DNA from: Alphaproteobacteria bacterium
Lineage (GTDB): Bacteria > Pseudomonadota > Alphaproteobacteria > UBA8366 > Aestuariispiraceae
Direction: 5' to 3'
NCBI GenBank assembly: GCA_033344895.1
Contig: JAWPMN010000001.1
Coordinates: 1,922,001 to 1,986,000 of the forward strand
DNA length: 64,000 nt
The notes under the pieces were generated by a model. That model was not told the DNA's origin and made no database searches. It saw only the letters and a program-made list of their open reading frames with translations. Positions 55,036-63,248 of the stretch are shown here, in pieces. Position 1 is the stretch's first letter. The number at the start of each line of letters is the position of its first letter. The translations under genes were made by a program, and so were the position numbers.

Positions 55036-55494
55036 ATGACGGAAAACTTCCTGCTGGACGGCACCCGGCGCTGGGCCGAGGCATTTGCCAGCCCGATGCC
55101 GGAGGGCATCGAACCGCTCCTCGCGCTGGCGGCGCCGGATATCCGTTTCACCGATCCGTTCAGTGATGTGACCGGCAGGGAAGGGCTGAGGGCGGTACTG
55201 GTGGATATGTCCGAACGGTGCACGCAGGCGCGCTTCGACATTCTGGACGTCGCCGCTTCGCAGCGCGCCGGCTACATCCGCTGGCACTTCCGGTTTGTGC
55301 CCAGGGGGCGGGACGGCAAGGCGTGGGAGTTTCAGGGAATGAGTGAAATTCTCTTCGCTGACGACAGGTTGGTGCGCCACCATCTGGACCACTGGGACAG
55401 CGCATCGCAGCTCTATGCCAGGCTGCCCGTGCTGGGCTGGCCGGTGCGCCGGATGCGCGCCGCCCTGGCGGTCACTACTCCGCCGCCTGAGTAA
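55036..55494 (+). CDS. NTF2-like/SnoaL-fold protein
   Basis: A 152-residue protein with the NTF2 fold pattern: an N-terminal helix (DGTRRWAEAFASPMPEGI), APDIRFTDPFSDVTGREGL and the curved-sheet strands RAGYIRWHFRFVP and WEFQGMSEILFADDRLV. It begins one base after the SDR stop and ends overlapping the convergent DUF3833 gene by 20 bases. NTF2-like proteins in this context may act as isomerases or small-molecule binders. Last gene of the plus-strand stress operon. Function unknown. Confidence 0.75.
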   Translation: MTENFLLDGTRRWAEAFASPMPEGIEPLLALAAPDIRFTDPFSDVTGREGLRAVLVDMSERCTQARFDILDVAASQRAGYIRWHFRFVPRGRDGKAWEFQGMSEILFADDRLVRHHLDHWDSASQLYARLPVLGWPVRRMRAALAVTTPPPE

Positions 55495-56068
55495 CCAACG
55501 CCTGATCAACTTGCGGCGCGCCGGCCTGGCTTAACGCGTCGGTCTTGCTGAAAGAGATTACGGCCGTTCCCAGCTCGATCCCCCATTTGGAGATGGTGGC
55601 GCGGTTGATGACCGTACCGTTCGGCTGCAGGAACATCCAGTCATCGAAGACCACCCGCAGGGTTCGGTCCTTCATCTTCAGATCGAACGTGTACTCCCAA
55701 TGGAAGGCGTTTCCGGCGATCTGGCCTCGGGCCTTGCCGACAACGCCGTCGGCAGTGCCCTCGTACCGTGTCTCGTCGAGGCGGGTGAGGGTCCAAATGC
55801 GGCGTTCCGTTTCGCCGTCGTCATAGGTGAAATCTTCCACGAGCGTCAGCTGGTCGCCGTCGACCCGACCCTCGATATCGACAATGAACTGGCGGCGGAC
55901 ATCCCCAAATCGGTCGTAGAAGATGCCCGACGCCTCGGTCGTTCCCGCGAAGAAGGTTTCCAGCTCAAATTTCGGTTCTTGGTTCTCGAAATCCGATATT
56001 TTCATCCCGCTACATCCCATCAATGTCAGCAACGCCAGGATCGCTGCCGTGGATTTTCCAGCTCTCAT
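55475..56068 (-). CDS. DUF3833-family lipoprotein
   Basis: A 197-residue protein with a lipoprotein signal ending LLTLMGC. The body has the DUF3833 layout: MKISDFENQEPKFELETFF, SGIFYDRFGDVRRQF, ARGQIAGNAFHWEYTFDL and TVINRATISKWGIELG. DUF3833 proteins are lipocalin-like and often encoded with cyclopropane synthase and FAD oxidoreductase, as here, so a role in presenting or shielding modified lipids is likely but unproven. The start overlaps the MFS gene stop as ATGA; the stop overlaps the convergent NTF2-like gene by 20 bases. Confidence 0.85.
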   Translation of the reverse strand: MRAGKSTAAILALLTLMGCSGMKISDFENQEPKFELETFFAGTTEASGIFYDRFGDVRRQFIVDIEGRVDGDQLTLVEDFTYDDGETERRIWTLTRLDETRYEGTADGVVGKARGQIAGNAFHWEYTFDLKMKDRTLRVVFDDWMFLQPNGTVINRATISKWGIELGTAVISFSKTDALSQAGAPQVDQALVTQAAE

Positions 56069-57417
56069 TCATCCGACCCTTCAATGCGGACGCGCAGGGC
56101 ATCCTGTGTCTCGGCGTTGAGCGGGAACCGCCACATCAGGGCGATCGCCGCCAGCTTGAAAGCAATCGGCACCGCCCCGTAGAGCAACGCCAGGACCAGG
56201 GTCCCATCGCCTTCCGGAATTGCCGACGCATCCGTATCCAGCCCCGCCGCGTCGAGCAGCGGAAAGGCAATTCCCACGGCCAGCGCCAGGGCCAGTTTCG
56301 TGGCCATGCCCCACAGGGCGAAGTACACACCGGTCCGAGCCGGGCCGCCCTGCTGCGCCGTGTCGACATCCACGACATCCGCCTGCATGGATGGCGGCAG
56401 GGCCAGGTCGGCGCCCAACGCCAGACCGGTGCCGATGCACAAGGCCATGTAGGCCACCGAGTCGCCCTGCCCCAGGAAGGGCGCCAGAGCGAACCAGCCG
56501 CAGGCCCAGATCATGGCCACACACCAGGTTCGGTGCTTGCCGATCTTTCCCGCCAGCCACAGCCAGAGGGGCAGGCCCGCGATGGCTACAAGGAAATACG
56601 TTGAAAGGAAGAGGCCGGATTGCTCCGGCTGGCCAAGAATCGCACCCACATAGAGAAGAAACAGTGTCGCGGGCAGACCATTGGCGATCCCGTTCAGGAT
56701 CCAGGCGAACAGGAGCCGGATGAACGGTTTGTTGCCGGCCATGCGACGCAAACCGTCGCGCCATTCGGACCGTCCGGTTGGGCCGCCGGATCGGACGATG
56801 ATGGGGTCGGGGAGTAGCAGGAGCGCGGGTCCCACCGCAAGCGGCAGCCCGATTGCCAGGACAAGTCCAACCGTCGCCAGAGCCTCGGCCCGGGTTTCCG
56901 GAGAGCCGGCTGCGGCGACAAGGCCGCCGGCCACAAGCGTGCCGATCACGACGAAGCCTTCCCGCCATGCGGTGATGCGGTTGCGTTGATTATAGTCGCC
57001 GGTGAGCTCCGCGCCCCAGGCCTGATAGGGCAGCATGACCAGCGTCCAGCCCAGATGCAGAACCATCCCGGCAAACAGCAGATGGAGAAGACCCGCATCC
57101 GAGGGGGGGCGGAACAGCATCCAGCCGCCGATGACCGCCACAGGCAGCCCGATGGCGACCCATAGGCGCCGGCGCCCGTAGCGCCCGCCGATCCGGTCGG
57201 ACAGGATGCCGACCAGCGGATCCGTGACGACATCCCACAGCCGCATGGCCAGCACGACCAGCCCGACCAGCCCCAGCCCGAGGCCAAGGTCGACGGCGTA
57301 AAAATTGGGGATATGGATATAGAGCGGCAGCGTGACCGCCGCGAGCGGCAATCCCGGCAGACCATAGAGTACGAGGGTGCGAAGCCCGATTGTCGGGCCG
57401 CCTTCTCCGGACGACAT
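56065..57417 (-). CDS. MFS transporter (GPH/MelB-type)
   Basis: A 450-residue membrane protein with 12 predicted helices. MRLWDVVTDPLVGILSDR is the GPH-family hallmark after TM2, followed by GRYGRRRLWVAIGLPVA. Members of this family in photo-oxidative stress clusters are annotated MFS but their substrates are unknown; sugar transport is not implied. It lies between the DUF3833 and CFA-like genes, coupled to the former, with 15 bases to the latter. Confidence 0.88.
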   Translation of the reverse strand: MSSGEGGPTIGLRTLVLYGLPGLPLAAVTLPLYIHIPNFYAVDLGLGLGLVGLVVLAMRLWDVVTDPLVGILSDRIGGRYGRRRLWVAIGLPVAVIGGWMLFRPPSDAGLLHLLFAGMVLHLGWTLVMLPYQAWGAELTGDYNQRNRITAWREGFVVIGTLVAGGLVAAAGSPETRAEALATVGLVLAIGLPLAVGPALLLLPDPIIVRSGGPTGRSEWRDGLRRMAGNKPFIRLLFAWILNGIANGLPATLFLLYVGAILGQPEQSGLFLSTYFLVAIAGLPLWLWLAGKIGKHRTWCVAMIWACGWFALAPFLGQGDSVAYMALCIGTGLALGADLALPPSMQADVVDVDTAQQGGPARTGVYFALWGMATKLALALAVGIAFPLLDAAGLDTDASAIPEGDGTLVLALLYGAVPIAFKLAAIALMWRFPLNAETQDALRVRIEGSDE

Positions 57418-57432
57418 CGCGCGGTCTCCCGG

Positions 57433-58671
57433 TCAGGCGCGGGCCAGGGTCACGCGTTTGACATCGATATTGTCGGCGCGGAATCCAGCCTCGCAATAGG
57501 CCAGATAGTACTCCCACATGCGCTTGAACCGGGTGTCGAAACCCTGCTCGCGGATATCCTGCCACGCGTCCTGGAAGCGGATGTTCCATTCCGCCAACGT
57601 TCGGGCATAGGACAGCCCGAAGCCCTCGCTGGATACCTGCCGCAGACCGGATTGCTCCGCACATTTCCGCAGCACGGTGGGGGAAGGCAGCATGCCGCCC
57701 GGGAAGATGTAGCGCTGAATGAAGTCGGGACGGCGCCGGTAATTGTCGAAATGCTTCTCGCCGATCGAGATGATCTGCAGGGCCGCCCGTCCACCATCGA
57801 CCAGCCGTTCGCGCAACGTGTCGAAAAAGACCGGCCAGTACTTCTCTCCAACCGCCTCGAACATCTCGATGGAAGCGATGCCGTCGAACTTGCCTTCCAG
57901 ATCCCGGTAGTCGATCAGGCGGATATCGACCTTCTCGTTCAACCCCTCCCGCTGCATCCGGGCCTTCGCGTAATCGTGTTGTTCGCGCGAAATCGTGATG
58001 CCGGTGACATGCGCCCCGCGCTCCTTGGCGACTCGCTCCGCGAATCCGCCCCAGCCGCATCCGATTTCGAGAATCCGCGCTTCCGGTCCCAGATCCAGAC
58101 GATCCGCCAGCAGATCGTATTTGAGTGCCTGGGCGCTGCTGAGGTCCGGTGCGCGGTCGGCATACTGGGCCGAAGAGTATGTCATGCTGGGATCGAGCCA
58201 GCGCTCGTAGAAATCGTTCCCGAGATCGTAGTGATGCGCAATATTGCGGCGGCTGCCTTCCCGGGAATTGCCGTTGAAGCGGTTGTGGACCAGCCGGTTG
58301 AACGCCCGATAAATCGCACTGCCGTTCAACGTGTCGTCCAGTGCCTCGTAATTCATGGCGCCGACGGTCAGGAAATCCGCCAGATTGGGACTGTCCCAAT
58401 CCCCGTCCATATAGCTCTCACCCAGACCGACATTGCCGCCCAGTATCATGCGTCGGATGAACCGGTTGTTGCGGATGAAGAGACGGCCGACCGGGCCCGG
58501 CGCCTGACCGCCGAACCGGCGCGTGACGCCTTCGGGCACCGTGATTTCGAACGTTCCGAAGCGAATGCGCTCGGCAATCGCGAAGGTCAGTCTGCTGGCC
58601 AGGGAAAGCCGGCCGGAGCCATTATCGGTTTCCATATCCGTAAAGGCCGTGCTGCGGTCGATATGCGTCAT
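57433..58671 (-). CDS. Cyclopropane-fatty-acyl-phospholipid synthase family methyltransferase
   Basis: A 412-residue SAM-dependent methyltransferase of the CFA synthase type. It has NIAHHYDLGNDFYERWLDPS (substrate and bicarbonate region), the SAM motif LEIGCGWGGFAERVA, GVTISREQ-type GITISREQHDYAKAR, SIEMFEAVGEKYW and IFPGGMLPSPT. It methylates unsaturated chains of membrane phospholipids. In Rhodobacter sphaeroides a related enzyme (UfaM) makes methylated trans fatty acids on the way to furan fatty acids, a plausible activity given the FAD oxidoreductase upstream; cyclopropanation is the alternative. ATG 58671 is chosen by family alignment; ATG 58728 would overlap the DUF1365 gene. Confidence 0.9.
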   Translation of the reverse strand: MTHIDRSTAFTDMETDNGSGRLSLASRLTFAIAERIRFGTFEITVPEGVTRRFGGQAPGPVGRLFIRNNRFIRRMILGGNVGLGESYMDGDWDSPNLADFLTVGAMNYEALDDTLNGSAIYRAFNRLVHNRFNGNSREGSRRNIAHHYDLGNDFYERWLDPSMTYSSAQYADRAPDLSSAQALKYDLLADRLDLGPEARILEIGCGWGGFAERVAKERGAHVTGITISREQHDYAKARMQREGLNEKVDIRLIDYRDLEGKFDGIASIEMFEAVGEKYWPVFFDTLRERLVDGGRAALQIISIGEKHFDNYRRRPDFIQRYIFPGGMLPSPTVLRKCAEQSGLRQVSSEGFGLSYARTLAEWNIRFQDAWQDIREQGFDTRFKRMWEYYLAYCEAGFRADNIDVKRVTLARA

Positions 58672-58714
58672 GGGATCACCAGGATGTTTCGCTGTCAATT
58701 GACTCGGGGACCTG

Positions 58715-59488
58715 TCATCGCGTGACATGTTGCGCGGGACGGGGCGGTTTGGAATGGAAACGCGCACCCTTCAGCCAGAGCCGCAGGGCCTCCCAATGAA
58801 TTCCGGCAAAGACCTTTGCCGTCATCAACGGATGACGTGCGATAGCGGTGGCAATGGCGCCGTCTGTCATGGCGCGGCCGCGGCCGGTATGCCGGGCGAC
58901 CAGAAGTGGCGAGTCGGATGCATCGGACTGGCGGATCTGCACGGCCAGCTTCCCGTCCGGCGGACGCACGGCGAAACGATACCGGCAATCCATCCCGATA
59001 AAGGGGGAGACGTGAAACACCTTGCGGGTTTCCTGATGCACGACATCCGATCCCGGCCCGTCGACGGGGATCAGGTAGCCGTGGGATTCGCCGAAAGTGT
59101 TCGATACCTCGTACAGGATTGCGCGCAGGACCTCGTCCCGATCATAACAGAAATGCAGCGACAGCGGATTGAACGCATAGCCCCAGAGGCGCGGGAATGT
59201 AAGCAGTCGAAGCGGACCGCCCTGCAGGTCGATGCCTTGAGCCGATAACGAGGCTTCGACCCAGGACCGAATCGTCGATCCGTCGCGATGACCGTAGTCG
59301 CGGTCGTGAATGCTGACCGGCGCCCAGCGATTGTGACCGAAGAGCGAAAGGTCGCGGCCCATGTCCGGCAATCGGTCCGGGTCGACCAGCACCGAAAAGA
59401 CCGAATAGGTCAGTTCGTGCGTGACCGGCTTCAGGCGCTTGTGCATCACCTTGCCGAAATAGAGGGTCGCGTCCGGAATGGCGGTCAT
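58715..59488 (-). CDS. DUF1365-family protein
   Basis: A 257-residue DUF1365 protein. It has ATLYFGKVMHKRLKPVTHEL, FPRLWGYAFNPLSLHFCYD (the family hallmark), VSNTFGESHGYLIP and FHVSPFIGMDCRYRF. It is encoded between the FAD oxidoreductase and CFA-like genes, its constant partners, and is thought to work with them in making modified membrane fatty acids; the chemical step is not known to me. The start overlaps the oxidoreductase stop as ATGA. Confidence 0.92.
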   Translation of the reverse strand: MTAIPDATLYFGKVMHKRLKPVTHELTYSVFSVLVDPDRLPDMGRDLSLFGHNRWAPVSIHDRDYGHRDGSTIRSWVEASLSAQGIDLQGGPLRLLTFPRLWGYAFNPLSLHFCYDRDEVLRAILYEVSNTFGESHGYLIPVDGPGSDVVHQETRKVFHVSPFIGMDCRYRFAVRPPDGKLAVQIRQSDASDSPLLVARHTGRGRAMTDGAIATAIARHPLMTAKVFAGIHWEALRLWLKGARFHSKPPRPAQHVTR

Positions 59489-60843
59489 GCTGCGGCCTCA
59501 ATGATGTCTCGAACTGCCGTTCCGCCCAGCGGATCGGCGCTGCGCGAGACCGCGCGCATCGCATGGACCGGATGATGACCCCAGGGAGCATCGACGCCCA
59601 AGGCGCGGGCGACGGCCACTGCGGATCCCAAACCGTCTTCGTGGAACCCGTAACCGCAATAGCTGCCGCAGTACCACACGCCGCCGCTACCCTGGATGTC
59701 GGGCAGGCGGGTTTGGGCGGCCATGGCGCCGTGATCGAAGACCGGGTGGTCGTAGTCGAACTCCCTCACGATGTGGTCCGCCCGGACCTCCTGAATGGGG
59801 TTCAGGGTCACGAAAAGCGGACGCGCCGGGTCGAGGGACTGCAGATTGTTCATCCAGTAGGTGACGGAAACGCGGCTCTCGTCCTGTGCACCGCCGCGTT
59901 CCGTCAGATAGTTCCAGCTGGACCAGACCCTGCGGCGCAGCGGCATCTGGCCGGGATCGCTATGCAGGACGGCACGGTTCCGCTGGTAGCCGAAACTGGA
60001 CAGGATCGACTGTTCCTGTGCCGATTGTCCCTCCAGCAGGGCGGCTGCCTCGTCCCCGTGACAGGCGAAGACGACGCGGTCATAGACTGCCTGAGACCCA
60101 TCCTGAAGATGCACGGTCACGCCGTTCGGACCGCGTCGCACGGCGCGGACTCCGCAACCGGTGCAGATGTCCCGCCGCAGGTCGGCGCGCAGTCGGGAAA
60201 CATAGCTTCGACTGCCGTTCCTGACGGTCCACCATTGCGGCCGGTCGTTGACCTGAAGCAGCCCGTGATTGTCGAAGAAGCGGATGAAACTGGCGGCGGG
60301 GAAGGCGCCCATCGTGCTGACCGGACAGGACCAGATGGCGGCCGCCATCGGCAGAAGGTGGTCGTCGATGAAGCTTTGGGAATAGCCGTCGCGTTTCAGC
60401 AGATCGTCCAGCGTCAGGGCGGCACATCCTTCGTCGGCCAGCAGATCGGGTGCTGCCTTGTAGAAGCGCAGGATGTCCCGGACCATGCGCAGGAACCGGG
60501 GGGAGACGATGTTCCGCTTCTGCGCGAACAGGCTACGCAGATCGCTGCCGCCATACTCCAGGCGACCCTGATCCGCGGATACCGCAAAGGACATGTCGGT
60601 CTTGATACGCTCGACGCCCAGCGTGTCCAGCAGGCCGATGAGATTCGGGTAGGTTCGTTCATTGTAGACGATGAAGCCGGTGTCGACCGGTATCGACCCG
60701 CCGTCCTGCGTCGGGGCGTCCACGGTGTTGGAATGTCCGCCGGCATAGCCGTTGCGCTCATAAACCGTAACGTCATGCTGCCGGTTCAGGAGCCAGGCCG
60801 ATCCAAGGCCCGCAACGCCACTGCCGATTACCGCGATTTTCAT
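59485..60843 (-). CDS. FAD-dependent oxidoreductase (amine oxidase/desaturase-like)
   Basis: A 452-residue flavoprotein. It opens with the dinucleotide motif IAVIGSGVAGLGSAWLL and VYERNGYAGGHSNTV (FAD ribose acid), then DTGFIVYNERTYPNL, and ends with a second FAD contact in GVWYCGSYCGYGFHEDGLGS. It is the family found with DUF1365 and CFA-like proteins across proteobacteria. In Rhodobacter-type furan fatty acid synthesis a flavoprotein (UfaD) is reported as a desaturase of methylated acyl chains; this is a candidate for such a step. It follows the class I photolyase by three bases. Confidence 0.9.
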   Translation of the reverse strand: MKIAVIGSGVAGLGSAWLLNRQHDVTVYERNGYAGGHSNTVDAPTQDGGSIPVDTGFIVYNERTYPNLIGLLDTLGVERIKTDMSFAVSADQGRLEYGGSDLRSLFAQKRNIVSPRFLRMVRDILRFYKAAPDLLADEGCAALTLDDLLKRDGYSQSFIDDHLLPMAAAIWSCPVSTMGAFPAASFIRFFDNHGLLQVNDRPQWWTVRNGSRSYVSRLRADLRRDICTGCGVRAVRRGPNGVTVHLQDGSQAVYDRVVFACHGDEAAALLEGQSAQEQSILSSFGYQRNRAVLHSDPGQMPLRRRVWSSWNYLTERGGAQDESRVSVTYWMNNLQSLDPARPLFVTLNPIQEVRADHIVREFDYDHPVFDHGAMAAQTRLPDIQGSGGVWYCGSYCGYGFHEDGLGSAVAVARALGVDAPWGHHPVHAMRAVSRSADPLGGTAVRDIIEAAA

Positions 60844-60846
60844 GTT

Positions 60847-62295
60847 TCAGGCCGCCCCCTTGATTTCATCATATGCACTCAACGCCCTCTCCCGCGCACG
60901 CTTGTGTTCGACAATCGGCTTTGGATAGGTCCGGCCCAGATCGATGCCGGCCTCGTCCAGAACGCTGTCGGGCGCGGTCCAGGGCTCATTCAGGTATTTG
61001 TCCGGCAGCGCAGCGATCTCCGGGATCCAGCGCCGGATATAGGTCCCGTCGGGGTCGAACTTTTCGCCCTGTCCGATCGGGTTGAAGATTCGGAAATAGG
61101 GGGCGGCGTCGGCGCCGCAGCCCGCGACCCATTGCCAGTTCGCAACATTGTTGGCCAGGTCCGCATCCACCAGCGTGTCGCGGAACCATGCCTCGCCGTG
61201 CCGCCAATCGATCAAGAGGTGCTTCACCAGGAAGGACGCCGCGACCATCCGCACACGATTGTGTATGAAACCGGTATGCCAGAGCTCCCGCATGCCGGCG
61301 TCGACCATCGGATAGCCGGTCCGGCCTTTCTGCCAGCGTTTCAGCGCGTCCTCATTGTCCAGCCAGGGAAAGGCGTCGAATTTTTCATTGTAGTTCCGCA
61401 CCGGCATTTCCGGATTGTGGAACAGCAGGTTGTGGTTGAAGTCCCGCCAGCCGATTTCACGCAGGAAAGACCAGATTCCGGACTCGGCCTGGCCGCCCTC
61501 GCGGTGGGCCGCGTCGCGGGCAATGTGCCAGATTTCCCGGGGGCTGAGTTCACCGAAGGCCAGATGCGGGCTGAGGCGTGACGTGCCGTCCAGGTCGGGA
61601 CGGTTCCGCCTGTCGCCATATCGGGCGACAGAGGATTCCAGAAAATCCGACAGCCGCGCGCGTGCCCCGGACTCACCCGGCGACCAGCTTTCCTGAAGGC
61701 CGCCGGACCAATCCGGCTTGGTCGGCAGCAGCGACCAGTCTTCCAGGTCGTCCCCGGACCTGTCTGTGGGCAGGCCTGGTAGAACGTCCGGCGCCGCGAC
61801 CGGCCTGGGCGGGTCGCCCATGGCGCAAAGGGCCTTCCAGAAAGGCGTGAAGACGCCATAGGCTCCGCCAGCCTTGGTCTTGACCTCCAACGGTTCGCGC
61901 AGCAGCGAGCCGTTGAAGCTTTCGACGTAGAATCCGCGATCCTTCAGATCGGTTTTCAGGTTCATGTCGCGGGCGACCGCTTCGGGCTCGTAGCATCGGT
62001 TCCAGAAAACGGCTTCGATGTCGAATTCCCTGCAAAGGTCGGGAATGATCGTGGGGGGCTCGCCCGATTTCAGGATGAACGTTCCGCCACGCGCAGCGAT
62101 GTCGTCCGCCAGTGCTGCAAGACTGTGGTGAAGCCACCAGGCGGCGGCCCCGCCGACCGGAAGGGCACCGCTTGTCGCCTCATCGCGAATGAACACGCAG
62201 ACCACGGGTCCACCGCGCGCAATGGCGGCCTGAAGAGCAGGGTTGTCAGAGAGGCGCAGGTCCTTGCGAAACCATACGAGGCTTGGGCCGGTCAT
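60847..62295 (-). CDS. phr: Class I CPD photolyase
   Basis: A 482-residue deoxyribodipyrimidine photolyase that repairs cyclobutane pyrimidine dimers with blue light. The N-terminal antenna domain starts SLVWFRKDLRLSDNPALQAA. The FAD domain has DGTSRLSPHLAFGELS, WQKGRTGYPMVDAGMREL, HNRVRMVAASFLVKHLLIDW and NVANWQWVAGCGADAAPYFR. ATG 62295 follows GGAAAG at five bases; a GTG at 62301 is an alternative. It heads the six-gene minus operon running to 55475. Confidence 0.95.
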   Translation of the reverse strand: MTGPSLVWFRKDLRLSDNPALQAAIARGGPVVCVFIRDEATSGALPVGGAAAWWLHHSLAALADDIAARGGTFILKSGEPPTIIPDLCREFDIEAVFWNRCYEPEAVARDMNLKTDLKDRGFYVESFNGSLLREPLEVKTKAGGAYGVFTPFWKALCAMGDPPRPVAAPDVLPGLPTDRSGDDLEDWSLLPTKPDWSGGLQESWSPGESGARARLSDFLESSVARYGDRRNRPDLDGTSRLSPHLAFGELSPREIWHIARDAAHREGGQAESGIWSFLREIGWRDFNHNLLFHNPEMPVRNYNEKFDAFPWLDNEDALKRWQKGRTGYPMVDAGMRELWHTGFIHNRVRMVAASFLVKHLLIDWRHGEAWFRDTLVDADLANNVANWQWVAGCGADAAPYFRIFNPIGQGEKFDPDGTYIRRWIPEIAALPDKYLNEPWTAPDSVLDEAGIDLGRTYPKPIVEHKRARERALSAYDEIKGAA

Positions 62296-62384
62296 ATACA
62301 CTTTCCAAACGGGCTTACCGAACGATGTGTCGGCGAGATTTTTTCATCACACTAATCGGTACGCGCGGGCGCCGCATTTTGGAT

Positions 62385-62413
62385 TACGACGCCACCGGCA
62401 ATTTTTTTGATCA
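62385..62413 (-). promoter_or_regulatory. Candidate ECF-type promoter of the photolyase operon
   Basis: On the minus strand TGATCA (62413-62408), 16 bases, then CGTCGTA (62391-62385). The layout matches the TGATCC-N16-CGTATCG elements at 52017 and 62420 but differs in the last base of the -35 and within the -10. It would start transcription about 80 bases before the photolyase start codon. Its -35 begins only six bases from the divergent element at 62420. Confidence 0.4.
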
Positions 62414-62419
62414 TTTCGG

Positions 62420-62448
62420 TGATCCGGCTCAGATCGGGCGGCGTATCG
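62420..62448 (+). promoter_or_regulatory. Candidate ECF sigma promoter reading away from the photolyase operon
   Basis: TGATCC at 62420-62425, 16 bases, then CGTATCG at 62442-62448: all 13 specified bases and the spacing equal the element at 52017. No protein-coding gene follows on this strand; instead a terminator stands about 100 bases on. It is the likely promoter of the candidate small RNA at 62455. Confidence 0.6.
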
Positions 62449-62454
62449 AGTGTA

Positions 62455-62553
62455 CGAACCGGTTCGACCGGTCGTCTACGGTAGACCCCTCCCCCCCACA
62501 TCTACCGATGGCAGGAGCGGGCCGGAATCGAGAGATTTCGGCCCGTTTCCGTT
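62455..62553 (+). ncRNA. Candidate stress small RNA with anti-Shine-Dalgarno loop
   Basis: About 100 bases between the ECF-type promoter (62420-62448) and an intrinsic terminator (62518-62553). A perfect seven-base-pair stem, CGGTAGA at 62479-62485 with TCTACCG at 62501-62507, exposes a 15-base loop containing CCCCTCCCCCCC (62486-62497), which could pair with GGAGG ribosome-binding sites. This recalls the alphaproteobacterial cuckoo (CcsR) RNAs, which carry CCUCCUCCC in hairpin loops and are induced by oxidative stress in Rhodobacter. The transcription start is estimated from the promoter, not seen. An alternative hairpin GTCTA-CGG-TAGAC (62474-62486) competes with the main stem. Confidence 0.5.
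62518..62553 (+). terminator. Intrinsic terminator, plus strand
   Basis: A 12-bp stem with one G-T pair, CGGGCCGGAATC at 62518-62529 and GATTTCGGCCCG at 62534-62545, a GAGA loop and TTTCCGTT directly after. The T-rich side is on the plus strand, so it does not fit as the terminator of the convergent pdeM gene, whose stop lies at 62553. Confidence 0.8.
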
Positions 62554-63242
62554 CAGGCAACCTTTCGCAGACGGGATCGTGGGACCCGAAGGACACCGCG
62601 CCGCATGGTAAGGTGGACACAAAATCCCTTTGGAAAGAGATCGGCTATGGCCGGATTCCAGACGGACAGACCCCCGGTATAGGCGCCGAACGACGGCAGG
62701 ATCAGGCGCCGGGCATCCTCGACGAAACACCGCGCGGACAGGCGTCTGGCGCGGGTCTCAATCGACGCCTTGGGGTGAAAGTGGCCGGAAACCTCCCCGG
62801 CGCCGGCCTGCGGTACTGCTTCGTGCCGAAACACCAGTGGCCCGTCGACCAGTTCTTCCTGGACGGTGCCGCCCAATTCCGCGGGCGGGGCGGGGTCGTG
62901 ATTGCCCGCAATCCAGATCCATTCCGTGGATTGGGTCAGATCGGAAAGGCAATTGCGATCCTGCGCGGTCAGTCGCCGCGCCGCGTCGCTGTCGTGAAAG
63001 CTGTCACCAAGGCAGATGACCCGGCGCGGCCTTGCCGCTGCGATGGCTTCGCGCAACGCCGTCAGGGTGGCACGGCTGTCATAGGGCGGCAGCATCTGGC
63101 CGGTGACCGATGCATAGGCGGAGCCCTTTTCAAGGTGAAGGTCGGCAACGATCAGCGTGTCGCGATCCGGCCAGTACAGGGCACCGTCGGACCGGGCATG
63201 CAGACGCGCACCATTCAGGAGAATCGGGCTTTCCACGGACAT
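62553..63242 (-). CDS. pdeM: Ligase-associated DNA damage response endonuclease PdeM
   Basis: A 229-residue calcineurin-like metallophosphoesterase. Metal ligands are in IVADLHLEKGSAYA, VICLGDSFHDSDAA, IAGNHDPAPP and VSGHFHPKASI. The LHLEKGSA string and length match PdeM, the nuclease encoded with an ATP-dependent DNA ligase and an Lhr-like helicase in bacterial repair operons. Here the helicase gene ends six bases upstream, supporting the name. The ligase gene would lie beyond the right edge. Confidence 0.92.
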   Translation of the reverse strand: MSVESPILLNGARLHARSDGALYWPDRDTLIVADLHLEKGSAYASVTGQMLPPYDSRATLTALREAIAAARPRRVICLGDSFHDSDAARRLTAQDRNCLSDLTQSTEWIWIAGNHDPAPPAELGGTVQEELVDGPLVFRHEAVPQAGAGEVSGHFHPKASIETRARRLSARCFVEDARRLILPSFGAYTGGLSVWNPAIADLFPKGFCVHLTMRRGVLRVPRSRLRKVA

Positions 63243-63248
63243 GGCCCG

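Noticed and set aside
58674-59072. Further minus-strand TGATCC hexamers in the stress operon (near 58674 and 59067)
   Set aside because: At the required spacing they are not followed by CGT, and they lie within or just at the edge of genes, so they are probably chance hexamers.
59563-61581. A 672-codon plus-strand open frame
   Set aside because: It is antisense to the FAD oxidoreductase and photolyase genes and has no recognisable motif.
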